This document shows, piece by piece, positions 25,831 through 35,000 of a DNA stretch of 49,487 nt. The DNA is from an uncultured Prevotella sp. GTDB lineage: Bacteria > Bacteroidota > Bacteroidia > Bacteroidales > Bacteroidaceae. Position 1 is the first letter of the stretch; each line of letters opens with the position of its first letter. The notes below the pieces were generated by a model. The model saw nothing but the letters and a program-made list of their open reading frames with translations, made no database searches and was not told where the DNA came from. The translations under genes and the position numbers were made by a program. The stretch lies in contig CAMWKM010000003.1 in NCBI GenBank assembly GCA_947174835.1, positions 1-49,487 of the forward strand, written 5' to 3'.

Positions 25831-26646
25831 TCAGTCAAACAATACTCGTGGATTCATTTGTGCCGGGGAACGCCATTCTATCCCATATTTCTCTTTCAAT
25901 AAATCTCGCTTCACGCTCCAAATGCGAAAACACAATCCCATTTGGCGAGGAGCATTCTGAAAACGGGCATCAAGCTCTGCCTCCATATCATAGTAAATAC
26001 GTTCCCATTCCCAAGTATATTCCACCGGATCACGGTTCAAGTGACCAATTCTCGGATTCGATATAATATGCATCAATTCTTCTGAAGAAAAGAAACGACT
26101 AAGAGCTTTCTGAAAATCCTTATTCCACTCCTGTTCATACCATTCGTTATAGTCAAGCAATAAGTAAAGCTTCACAAGTTTCTTTACGTGTGGTTTGATG
26201 GATTGATCGTCGGGATTATCCTTAAGCACACTCTTTACATACATGAGCAGAATTTCAAAGAGGGCATGATTATATACAGAGTTTCCTATAGCAGACGCAA
26301 GTCGCGGGATAGTCTCCTTATATATATCGGAAGACGTCATTCTATCACGCATCAGCCGAAGCACTCCGTTTGCTAAATCGCCCATAGGGCGATAATTATC
26401 CGCATCATCGTATGCCTCTGCCAATAAGACGTAAAGCTGGAGCATGGTTCTATCGCGACTATGATCGTTACACTCCTGCCACAGCATATCCAACAATGCG
26501 GAATAAACAATCATGTTTTTCTCACCCGCATCTTTATCGTCTTCCGCAGGGCATAAAACCAAAGCACCTTCCAACCGCTCTTCAATAGTCTTTGAAATAT
26601 CACCGACTATCAGTTCAACAGTTTTTTTGAATTCCGTTTTGTTCAT
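25831..26646 (-). CDS. Conserved-looking hypothetical protein, soluble, helical
   Basis: A 271-residue protein that I do not recognise. There is no signal peptide or membrane segment. It looks all-helical with many acidic and Tyr/Leu residues, for example DRTMLQLYVLLAEAYDDADN, KLVKLYLLLDYNEWYEQEW and the C-terminal WEWERIYYDMEAELDARFQN, which would fit a TPR-like or helical-bundle fold. It sits 2 bp downstream of an exported protein gene and 1 bp upstream of the Sel1-like gene. Position in the operon suggests a cytoplasmic part of the tubulin-like system. Confidence 0.75.
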   Translation of the reverse strand: MNKTEFKKTVELIVGDISKTIEERLEGALVLCPAEDDKDAGEKNMIVYSALLDMLWQECNDHSRDRTMLQLYVLLAEAYDDADNYRPMGDLANGVLRLMRDRMTSSDIYKETIPRLASAIGNSVYNHALFEILLMYVKSVLKDNPDDQSIKPHVKKLVKLYLLLDYNEWYEQEWNKDFQKALSRFFSSEELMHIISNPRIGHLNRDPVEYTWEWERIYYDMEAELDARFQNAPRQMGLCFRIWSVKRDLLKEKYGIEWRSPAQMNPRVLFD

Positions 26647-26648
26647 TG

Positions 26649-27467
26649 TTATGTATTCCCAAAGCCTCCAATTATGACAAAACCTTCTTTCTCCAACTCA
26701 GCCTCAAGGTCAGGCATTTCATTCAGTTCTTTACTCTTGTCTTCAGGCAATACATTCCTGCTGTCAATTTCTGCCATAATATCCTCATTATGCTTGATGA
26801 TGTCTTCCAGAGACATATCGGTTTCCACATTTATCTCCTTGATATAAAAGCACTCATTTAGTTTACTGACCACATCGCTTGTGAGACCTTCATACCCGAT
26901 AGAGGAGACATCCTCAATAGCTCCATCCTTCATTGCCTTCCACACACGAGAGTTTCTTATGCACCGCCCTCGTATCGCCTTAATAACAGACAAACCTTGA
27001 GAGATAACCGCAGGACCTCCTTTTACATATTTGGCAAATTTAAGAGCATCCCATCCTAATTGCGGCAATGTCAACGCCGCTGAGGCTGACATGGCTCCTG
27101 CTTCTGTCATGTCCATGATAATTTTTCCACTTTCCGAATATGCTTGCGCAAACTGCCAATTCACACGTGAGCGAGAGACAAGATTACCGTTTGCATCCCT
27201 CATAGAACACAATGCATACGTTTTGTCCCCCAAATAAATCGTATCCTCCTTGATCGTATAGACATCAAAGTCTACTTTATACGCCTGTACCTTTTTATAT
27301 AAGCCATCAACAGTACGAAGGTAATTGTCTATATCTGCATTTTTTGACAACGTACCATCCCAATCCCACTTCAATTCCTTCTTATCTTTTTTTCCTTTCT
27401 TTTGGGCAAGCACTTGCATCTGACTTCCTAATGTCAGCATCATTAAGGCTATTAATATATGTTTCAT
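26649..27467 (-). CDS. Exported protein of unknown function
   Basis: A 272-residue protein with a Sec signal peptide (HILIALMMLTLGSQMQVLAQ) directly followed by a Lys-rich stretch KKGKKDKKELKWDWDG. The mature part includes DTIYLGDKTYALCSMRDANG and a small hydrophobic Ala-rich region (EAGAMSASAALTLPQLG), then KYVKGGPAVISQGLSVIKAI. The C-terminal 60 residues are acidic with coiled-coil-like character. I do not recognise a family. A TTG at 27488 overlapping the previous stop codon is a possible upstream start; ATG 27467 gives a normal signal peptide. Confidence 0.75.
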   Translation of the reverse strand: MKHILIALMMLTLGSQMQVLAQKKGKKDKKELKWDWDGTLSKNADIDNYLRTVDGLYKKVQAYKVDFDVYTIKEDTIYLGDKTYALCSMRDANGNLVSRSRVNWQFAQAYSESGKIIMDMTEAGAMSASAALTLPQLGWDALKFAKYVKGGPAVISQGLSVIKAIRGRCIRNSRVWKAMKDGAIEDVSSIGYEGLTSDVVSKLNECFYIKEINVETDMSLEDIIKHNEDIMAEIDSRNVLPEDKSKELNEMPDLEAELEKEGFVIIGGFGNT

Positions 27468-27484
27468 CACACTTTTGGCAATTA

Positions 27485-28495
27485 TCAATCTTTAACAATA
27501 ATATCCAATACGGTCTTGTCGGGTGCAACATAATGCGCATCGTCCTTTTCACCCGTTACATATATGTATAAAGGATTCATGCCGTTCGGCTTCACAACGC
27601 TATAAGTACCGTCTGCCTTTACTTTGCCTATCACCTTAGCATTCTTTATTTTTTTAGAAGATGAAGCATACACTTTCATCGTTTCAAAAGGAAAGGCCAT
27701 AGCTTCATTCTCGAAACTAATCTTGCCACTAATCGTCCGGCTTTTTGTCCATTGCTTCAGTCGTTCATTTAAAGAATCTCGAAGCGACACGAAACTTTTA
27801 ATTTCAGGATGCGCTTTCAGAATGCGCTCTACAAAAGCGATCTCACCTCCCAAATACTTACCGACTTCTTCACTGCTAAAGCCCTTTTCTGTTTCATACT
27901 GCTTCACCTTGGCTTCTGCAGCTTCCACCAGATAAGTGCTCCTGCGCAACACAGCCATCGTGTCATGTTCCGCACGCAGTGCGTTACGCATATCTTGCGG
28001 ACAATCATTGTGTTTTATAACATTCTCGTATGCTATGCGGGCAGCATCATAATAAGCACTCTCCGTATGCGACGGATAATTTTCGTAATACTCCTTGGCT
28101 ATGGCAAACAAGTCTTCATACGAATCCCCGACAATCGGCACCTCAAGCACTACCTGATAAACGCATTGCTTCTCAATAGGCATGGTAAATTCTATCGTTC
28201 CGGCCTGATATTTCTCATGATGAAACTTTATGCGCTTAGTCCGTTCCGGCACATACACGCCATATTCACCAGCCTGATACTTTGCCTCACCTTTAATACC
28301 TTTAAACTCCATACCCTGTACCCTCGGAGCCAAAATCCTGACATAGGCACAAGGATTACCGTTATTGTCGAGAACCGGATTGCGTCGTGCCTCAAGGTCA
28401 TTTTCCAAATATGTGATACTTTTTATAGTGATCTCTTGAGCAAACCCGCCAAGCGAAACCATTGCCAATAACAAAAACAACAGAAGTTTTTTCAT
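27485..28495 (-). CDS. Exported protein with PEGA-like and carboxypeptidase-regulatory-like parts
   Basis: A 336-residue protein with signal peptide KLLLFLLLAMVSLGGFAQ. Residues about 45-105 (VRILAPRVQGMEFKG to GEYGVYVPERTKRIKFHHEK) resemble a PEGA-type beta-sandwich, seen in surface and envelope proteins. The middle (FAIAKEYYENYPSHTESAYY) looks TPR-like and includes a helical stretch. The last 80 residues (TISGKISFENEAMAFPFETM then KVKADGTYSVVKPNG) resemble a transthyretin-like carboxypeptidase-regulatory fold. This would be a periplasmic or surface scaffold. It lies 10 bp after the preceding gene in the operon. The fold guesses come from motif appearance only. Confidence 0.72.
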   Translation of the reverse strand: MKKLLLFLLLAMVSLGGFAQEITIKSITYLENDLEARRNPVLDNNGNPCAYVRILAPRVQGMEFKGIKGEAKYQAGEYGVYVPERTKRIKFHHEKYQAGTIEFTMPIEKQCVYQVVLEVPIVGDSYEDLFAIAKEYYENYPSHTESAYYDAARIAYENVIKHNDCPQDMRNALRAEHDTMAVLRRSTYLVEAAEAKVKQYETEKGFSSEEVGKYLGGEIAFVERILKAHPEIKSFVSLRDSLNERLKQWTKSRTISGKISFENEAMAFPFETMKVYASSSKKIKNAKVIGKVKADGTYSVVKPNGMNPLYIYVTGEKDDAHYVAPDKTVLDIIVKD

Positions 28496-28504
28496 CTCCT
28501 TAAA

Positions 28505-29503
28505 TTATATATCAAAATCACTCAGACTGAATATCTCACTCTTCGGAATACGTTGCTTACTGCCCGTACCATTTTTGTCATAAGCATCAGGCTGCCATGT
28601 GCGCACATGAATCTGCGGATGTGTCTCATCCTTGAAATCCCAAAGCAGAAACAGGTAACCATCGTCATGATAATTATCAGCAGTGTATCCTTGATGGAGT
28701 GTCACGCCATATACATCGGCATCTATCGGATGGAGCATCACCTCTATCTCGTCAAACGTGACACGTATCTGTTTGTTTTTGCTGAATATAGTCTTCAGTC
28801 TATCCAAATAATCACGTTTGGTATGTTTCGTGTATTCTATCTTATCGGGAAGTTTTACGCCATCCCTTGTCTTGCGCGTTATCACCTTTCCTGTTATAAT
28901 CAGAGCATCGTCGCTGAAAATAGCTTCCAGAAATTCAGAATCCTTTTGGTTGTAAGCAGTGCGAAACTGTTCCACATAATCAAGAATAAGCTGTCGACGA
29001 CGCAGGTCAACCAACTCTATATTACTCTTGATAACATTCATATAGAGATTAGTACTGATGGCAAGACGGAAACTGGTCATATTTCCCTGCGCGTCGAAAT
29101 TGACGACAGCCTCCTGATAGTCGTCGCCCTCCTCTGCTTCGACAAGTTGCAACGGCAAGTTGCGAACCTGATAACCGGACGAAGTGGATAGGCATCGTTC
29201 TACAATCTCCGTATCAAGACACACGAAAGGGGAGTTATCCCACAGCATGGCAAGACTCGTCTGCACTTCGTCGCTCACACCCAAAGATGCATAATTCATT
29301 GCACGCTGTGCCTCGTGAGCGGCATTCGCCTCTGTAAATAGAGTGGAAATCTGCCGTTCCATCTTAGCTTTTACACTTGGGTCTTCCACACCATCGGAAA
29401 TGGTGACGGTAACAACATCGCCGGCATTCGCGGAAATAGCGAATCCGACTAACGATAATAACATCAATATCTTTTTCATCGTTCTATTATATGTTTTCAT
29501 CAT
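28505..29503 (-). CDS. Exported protein with an NTF2-like part
   Basis: A 332-residue protein with a signal peptide (KKILMLLSLVGFAISANA). The N-terminal half is unrecognised. Residues about 185-315 look NTF2/SnoaL-like: LILDYVEQFRTAYNQKDSEF followed by FSDDALIITGKVITRK and, later, VYGVTLHQGYTADNYHDDGY and FLLWDF. Such cone-shaped domains bind small ligands or proteins; no catalytic residues are evident. Start ATG 29503 overlaps the upstream stop by an ATGA arrangement, which supports translational coupling; an internal ATG at 29479 is the alternative. Confidence 0.75.
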   Translation of the reverse strand: MMKTYNRTMKKILMLLSLVGFAISANAGDVVTVTISDGVEDPSVKAKMERQISTLFTEANAAHEAQRAMNYASLGVSDEVQTSLAMLWDNSPFVCLDTEIVERCLSTSSGYQVRNLPLQLVEAEEGDDYQEAVVNFDAQGNMTSFRLAISTNLYMNVIKSNIELVDLRRRQLILDYVEQFRTAYNQKDSEFLEAIFSDDALIITGKVITRKTRDGVKLPDKIEYTKHTKRDYLDRLKTIFSKNKQIRVTFDEIEVMLHPIDADVYGVTLHQGYTADNYHDDGYLFLLWDFKDETHPQIHVRTWQPDAYDKNGTGSKQRIPKSEIFSLSDFDI

Positions 29504-30246
29504 TTAACAATAAACCAATATGCTCCACACCCCTTGTAATTGTCAAAAGTATCGACGTTTCCCGTCGAGACGTTGGTAATGGCTCCTTCATCAAACTTAA
29601 GACAGGCAGGCACCTCGCCAGCCGGATTGTACACCAACAGATAATAGACCCCGGTTTGCGGGCGGTCTTTATATTTGCCAAACTTCTCTATGCCATCCGA
29701 CTTCACAAAAGCCTCTATCTCCCCTGCCTTCTTCACTTGCAGCATCTGCTGCTCAAAAGCAGTAGGCATATAAATAGGTTCTATTTGAGTTTCCACGACC
29801 TGTTCTGCTTTTTCTTTTTTCCTTTTTCCTGTTTTCTCTGTCTTTCCCAAAACAGGCTCTACCGTTTCACGTTCCACTACCATAGTTTTTTCCGTCTTAC
29901 GGTAAGGAATTATTTTGTTCTTATCTACATAGACAAAAGCCCTGAACATTTTGCCCCGCGTAGTTTGAATGCGCAGACATTCATCATTGGTAGGCACAAT
30001 AGCTCCCGTAACACCGGTTTGCTTTTGGCTCTCAAGCCAATTCTGTATTTCCAAATAGAGCAAAGCCTCTGCATTCTTATAAGCATCTTCGGCACTCCTC
30101 GTGGACGTGCAGTCTGCGTACACATAACAAGTATCCAGTTTGATTTGATTGATTGTCTTCATTGCGTCGGCAGTCGACAACTCTTGTGCATTTACCGTAA
30201 GCACACACAAGAACAAGAAGACGAAGCATGAGATGTTTAGTTTCAT
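29500..30246 (-). CDS. Exported protein of unknown function
   Basis: A 248-residue protein with signal peptide LNISCFVFLFLCVLTVNAQ. The first part (STADAMKTINQIKLDTCYVY then AEDAYKNAEALLYLEIQNWL) resembles the N-terminal segment of LPP20-like or FlgT-like envelope proteins, only weakly. A Lys/Glu-rich linker (EKTGKRKKEKAEQVVE) follows, then a C-terminal domain with YYLLVYNPAGEVPACLKFDE. It overlaps the upstream gene by ATGA (4 bp) and the downstream gene likewise, so translation is coupled on both sides. Confidence 0.72.
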   Translation of the reverse strand: MKLNISCFVFLFLCVLTVNAQELSTADAMKTINQIKLDTCYVYADCTSTRSAEDAYKNAEALLYLEIQNWLESQKQTGVTGAIVPTNDECLRIQTTRGKMFRAFVYVDKNKIIPYRKTEKTMVVERETVEPVLGKTEKTGKRKKEKAEQVVETQIEPIYMPTAFEQQMLQVKKAGEIEAFVKSDGIEKFGKYKDRPQTGVYYLLVYNPAGEVPACLKFDEGAITNVSTGNVDTFDNYKGCGAYWFIVK

Positions 30247-31220
30247 AATTGCTTCTTAGGTTTATTTACGTATTGCTGATAAAGATCTTTCACATTGTCT
30301 GTCGGGATGAAAGCATTAAGTTTGGCTTTCAATACCGCATTCTTCTTCTCCGTAAAGTTATCGGGAATGACAATCGACAAGAGATGGTTAAAACCGAGAT
30401 CTCGGTTTTGGGCAATAAGCAAGGCTTTCAGGCCGTCTTCTCTTTCATCCTCTATGGCATAATAAACAGTGAGATTATTCTCCTTACAATAGTTCAGCCA
30501 CCTGGCAAGAGGAACGGTATAGGTCTGTTGATTGAAACCATATAGATTCTGCTCCACATACAAGCGATAATCGGCAATATCAGCTATCAATCCTTGAAAC
30601 AGATTTGCGGACGAATACCATTTTTGCTTGGAAGAGAACACAGGAATCATAGTCTCGCCAGTTCCTTTCTGATAATAGGTAGCAGTAGTGAGACTCTCTA
30701 CATAAAATTTAACAACGGGGGAAGAACTGAAGTAACCATCAGATAATGCTTCATAAGACGAAGCAAGATTCCTCGCTTCGAAAGAAGAACTATACATTTC
30801 CAACAGTTTGGGCATAGTCTTTTCTATGTCCACCTTGGGCTGTCCCAACAAGAGTTCATATTTGATCGGAAACTGAAGCCCCAACAGAATGTTACCCGAC
30901 TCATCCGTCCAACTGACATCGTAAGCAGCATCCTCGTGACGCAAAAGGGAGAAAGGAGTATTCGGAGAGACACGTTTGATATTGCTAAGACTACCCGACG
31001 TGACGAAGACCTTATCGTCTGCCATTTGCTGTTTCAGCATAAAACCATCCGTAGAATTGCTGACAGTGTAAAGATAACGCTCCAGAAAATCATAAACGAC
31101 AGACGGATAGTTCGTTTTCATCTCGTCATGAAACAAATGCAATGCACCATTCCTTGTCTGCCCTAAAAGGGTCAGACAAGGAAAGCACATCACAAGCAGG
31201 ATCAGTTTGCACCGATTCAT
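30243..31220 (-). CDS. Exported protein of unknown function
   Basis: A 325-residue protein. ATG 31220 gives MNRCKLILLVMCFPCLTLLG, a Sec signal peptide ending near GQT; the longer ORF from 31310 would put 30 residues in front of it and overlap the upstream gene, so it is rejected. The mature part is a mix of alpha and beta (LHLFHDEMKTNYPSVVYDFL, SFEARNLASSYEALSDGYFS) with no motif I recognise. It is followed by the next gene with a 4-bp ATGA overlap. Confidence 0.75.
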   Translation of the reverse strand: MNRCKLILLVMCFPCLTLLGQTRNGALHLFHDEMKTNYPSVVYDFLERYLYTVSNSTDGFMLKQQMADDKVFVTSGSLSNIKRVSPNTPFSLLRHEDAAYDVSWTDESGNILLGLQFPIKYELLLGQPKVDIEKTMPKLLEMYSSSFEARNLASSYEALSDGYFSSSPVVKFYVESLTTATYYQKGTGETMIPVFSSKQKWYSSANLFQGLIADIADYRLYVEQNLYGFNQQTYTVPLARWLNYCKENNLTVYYAIEDEREDGLKALLIAQNRDLGFNHLLSIVIPDNFTEKKNAVLKAKLNAFIPTDNVKDLYQQYVNKPKKQL

Positions 31221-31227
31221 ATATTTG

Positions 31228-31977
31228 CTATTTTGATTCATAAACACCGTCAGGAGCACCGGCATTGATAGTTCCGAGAAGTTCACCCTGAGCATTGTAA
31301 TGTTTACCAATCGTTATAAAACCATTGACAAACTCACCTTGCACATAGTCTCCCGGTTGAGCAGTACGTCCTTTGGAATCGTACTTGCTAATCTGACGGG
31401 TGGTCTTGTACACCAAACGGCCTTGACCATTGGGATAACCGTCTTTGACGGCTCCTGTGTATGTACCATAACTGAGGGAGAGAGTTCCACTGGAAGACTG
31501 AGTAGGACGAGAAGGTGGAACAGGAGTCGAAGGAGTTTGGGGCTTTTCCTTCTGAACTTCAACTTTGGTTTTCTCTGTTTCAGCCTTTACTTTTTCCTTC
31601 TCTGCTTCCAACTTTGCCTGTTCTGTTTCTAACTGTGCATCATTGTTTTTCACAGAATCCTGTACTCCCTTACCTATTGAGTCTATGCTAATCGAATCGG
31701 AAGGTACTATTGTCGAATCGTTTGCACCGCCACCAAAGGCACCCGTAAGCCACAGCACAGCGGCAGCAATGATAACAATGACAGCAACGACCGCTATCGC
31801 ACCCCAACGCGGTGGATCGGGTGGAGCCGATTCACGCAACGGCTTGCCGCATTCCGAACAGACAAGTTCTTTACGCATTGGAATCTGCTGTACTTTCTTT
31901 GACTTGCACATCGGGCACTCATCATTCAAGCACACTCCATACTTGAATCGTCCCGCATCACGAGATGTTTTTCCCAT
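31228..31977 (-). CDS. Zinc-ribbon, single-transmembrane, MORN-like protein
   Basis: A 249-residue protein. The N-terminal zinc ribbon has CxxC at Cys21/24 and CxxC at Cys40/43 (ECPMCKSKK and LVCSECGKPL), plus Cys16. One transmembrane helix follows (about residues 59-80, AIAVVAVIVIIAAAVLWLTG). Then comes a Lys/Glu-rich coiled-coil-like stretch (EAEKEKVKAETEKTKVEVQK) and a Pro/Ser linker. The C-terminus is MORN-like (YGTYTGAVKDGYPNGQGRLV). Cytoplasmic zinc ribbon with an exterior C-terminus is the natural topology. The start is ATG 31977; the much longer ORF from 32268 overlaps the tubulin-like gene in another frame. It directly follows the tubulin-like gene and might tether it to the membrane. 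Confidence 0.82.
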   Translation of the reverse strand: MGKTSRDAGRFKYGVCLNDECPMCKSKKVQQIPMRKELVCSECGKPLRESAPPDPPRWGAIAVVAVIVIIAAAVLWLTGAFGGGANDSTIVPSDSISIDSIGKGVQDSVKNNDAQLETEQAKLEAEKEKVKAETEKTKVEVQKEKPQTPSTPVPPSRPTQSSSGTLSLSYGTYTGAVKDGYPNGQGRLVYKTTRQISKYDSKGRTAQPGDYVQGEFVNGFITIGKHYNAQGELLGTINAGAPDGVYESK

Positions 31978-32029
31978 ATAATAATAATGTGTATAAGTGA
32001 TAATTCTGTTAATTGTTTGTTCTCCACGT

Positions 32030-35000
32030 TTATGCACCGGGCATCGGTGGCATAGACGGAATGGAAGGCGGCATACCAGGTGTCTGTGGCGGTGGAGGTG
32101 TTGCCGGAGCAAAGAGCGATTGTAACTCAGGAACTTGTTCTGCCGGTGTCCATGCGGCCATACCTTGTTTCCATACCAACGTCTGGGGAGTAAGTTGTCC
32201 CGTAGGAACCAACTTCTGCAATGTCGGATAATCGTAAGGTCCGTACTGCTGTCCCCCGATAAAGACAAACATTTGCAAGCTCAATGGTGGTGGGGGCGGA
32301 GGAGGTACAATACCTCCCTGCGACTGTGGCATACTACCACCGGGCAGGCTTTCCGTGCCGACACACCCCACAGGAGCAGTATGAGTACGATGATCCACGA
32401 CGAACAGCGATGGGAGAGTTGATCCGTCGCCCTCCGTATGCAGCAATATCGCATTGTTGCGGTCGGTCAGCTTGTTGCCGGTATTGAGGAATCTCTCATA
32501 CTTCTCCTTGTAGCTCTTCAGCCAATCGGCACAGCGCATCGGATAGCAATAGCTTATCGTCACGATGCTCAGTTCGTTCTCGCGAGGGCTGCTCATGTCA
32601 AAAGCAAGGGTCGTAATGGCCGTTCCCTGCTCAAAAGAAGCCTTGAACGCATTCTCTAACTTATCCGCAAAGGCTTTCTGGCTGTCAGTCTTCGGCTTGG
32701 GTATCGACACGAGAATTGCCTTTTTGTTGATGCTGGCAGGGTTCGAGGGCGATCGGTCTCCCTCGTTGTTGCGCACATGCAACTGTATCTCGTCGTTGTT
32801 GAGCCGGAGATAGACACCGCTTTGCTGAACGATCTTATATGCGAAGCCCTTGATATCCTCCTCGGTCTGGAGCTTCTGCTGCAGCTGGGTTATGATGTTC
32901 ATGCCCAGTACCTTCTTGTCGCTGTCGGCTTTCTCGTTGTGCTTGGCCCTGACGATGTCCGTCAGACGGAGGTCGAAGGCATCGCGGATGTCGTCTATGC
33001 TGATGTCTGCTGCCAAACGGCCGAAGTTGACGAACGGAGTCTTCGGGAGGATCTCACGGCGAAGCTGCGTGGCAATGCCGGGCATTTCCATCTTGTCCAA
33101 CTTCAACTCAACCTCGAACTCCTGCATCGTCTCTTCCTCACTGACCTCAACGATGGCACCGCGCAGGTCCTCAAGACCCTTGTTGACCTTCTGCTGCGCA
33201 CTGATGAGCGCTTCGGTATCGGTGATGGCCTTGTTGATCACCTCCGAGAATGCGCTAATGTCCGCGTCCATGTTCTGTATCTCGTTCAGCAGCTTCAGCG
33301 CGAGCGACTTGGCAAACTGGAGAGCAACGGCCATCGTGCGGGCCGTGTAGAGGTCACCGAGGTCGGTCTGGTGACGGGCATAGATGCGGTTACCCACATT
33401 GGCAATGCGCTGCAGCAGGTTCAGATCGCTCCATTCCGAGACATTGGCATGGCAGTCATTACTGATGGCATCAATGTCCTCGTCCGTCTTCTTGATCTCA
33501 TCCTCTATATGGGTGCGGATTTCCGTGACCTTCTCTATCAGCAGTTTGGACACCTTCTGCAGTTCAACAATACTGATGTCGCCCGACTCCCAGCGTTCGT
33601 ACAGTTCCTGCTCAATACCATGTCGGATTTCGCGGACCATGTCGGGAATGGCCTTGACCTTGTCACGGTAGTAGGTCTCGACGCCCACGCCGCGGAACTG
33701 CTTGGCATAAAACTCCTCACCTAACAGGGAGTCGAGTTCGTTGAGCGGGCACGATGCCTTCTTCACGCTCTCATCGTTGGCATAGCCCAAGGCCTTGTCG
33801 TGCCAGTAGGTATCGATGCTCGGATGATCCTTGTCGTTTGGAAGGATTTTCGTATCCAGGGTCAGATGGTCGTCATCAAGCATCCACTTCTGCAGGTTCT
33901 TGTCGTTCAGGTAAAGCTCGCGGTAATCCTTGTTCGCCTCCTCGTTGACAAAGCCCATGTCCTCGCGCCAGTTGTTGTACTTGAATTGGAGGAGGATGCT
34001 CTCACCGACGGTATAGGTAATGTGCTTCAGGACTCTCAGTTCTGGGTACATCACACGCTTGATACCGAAAGAATTCACTTTCTTTGTGCGGGCAATGAGC
34101 GGTTCGGCATTTCCGTCCGACACATCGCCCAATTCATCGTACTCAACCTCGAAATTATTCATGTTTTCAAAGTTGTAACCACGAATAATGTCTTCACATA
34201 CTTTGTTTTGAGCATTGATGAGGAACACACGCGCAAACACATAGTCGCTAACCACTTTCGGAAGCTCTTCAAGCGAATTGATGCTTTGCCCATTGTCGTT
34301 CACGTTACTATAGAGGGTGATTCCATCCGCTACACCGTGTACCTTGGCAGACCAAACATCCGCCTGTGCTCCCGCACCCGTCACATCGTGTGGCACATAC
34401 CTGCCGGCTTGGAGCGCGTTCAACTCGTTGATGGCTGCATAGCCGTTCTGGTAGTAGCGCCCCTGATCCATGTTCGCCTTGGGCAGATTCATTTCCGGAA
34501 CCATTGCATAGACACTGATGACGGCATCCTTATAGAGTTTACGTGCCTGCACGATAGCATCAATGATGGAGCCAGAACCCGTGCCACCGCTCAGGCCTGC
34601 AAAGATATGAATATATAGCGCAGATTGATTACCCGATTTCGAGGAACAACGGGCAAAGGCGTTTTGCAACGCATTGACAAATGCAACGGCATTGCTGGCA
34701 AAAAGCAGGCGGCCGGCACGACGCATCTGGCCTGCGGCCTCGCCCAAGTTACCGATAGCCGATTTCACCGCAGAGGCATTTTGAACAATCCCTTTGACTG
34801 ATGGATAATTGTCTATGTGATCAAGAACATGACCGACATCGTTGCCCTTGATGAAAAGAAACTCATCATTGGTAAAAGACGCATCCTGACCCATCACACG
34901 GAAATCAGCACGTGGCCTACCATCTTTCGGCATCATTTCCTTGGTAGAGTCCACATAGAGCAAAGAGACGGACTGTTTCTCTCTTTCCTTCACGTCGGGG

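Noticed and set aside
31978..32268. N-terminal extension of the zinc-ribbon protein
   Set aside because: These codons overlap the end of the tubulin-like gene in another frame and have a non-protein-like composition; ATG 31977 gives a normal N-terminus.
32777..33724. A 315-codon plus-strand ORF
   Set aside because: It lies opposite the tubulin-like gene, has no family motif, no promoter and a composition expected from antisense of a coding region.
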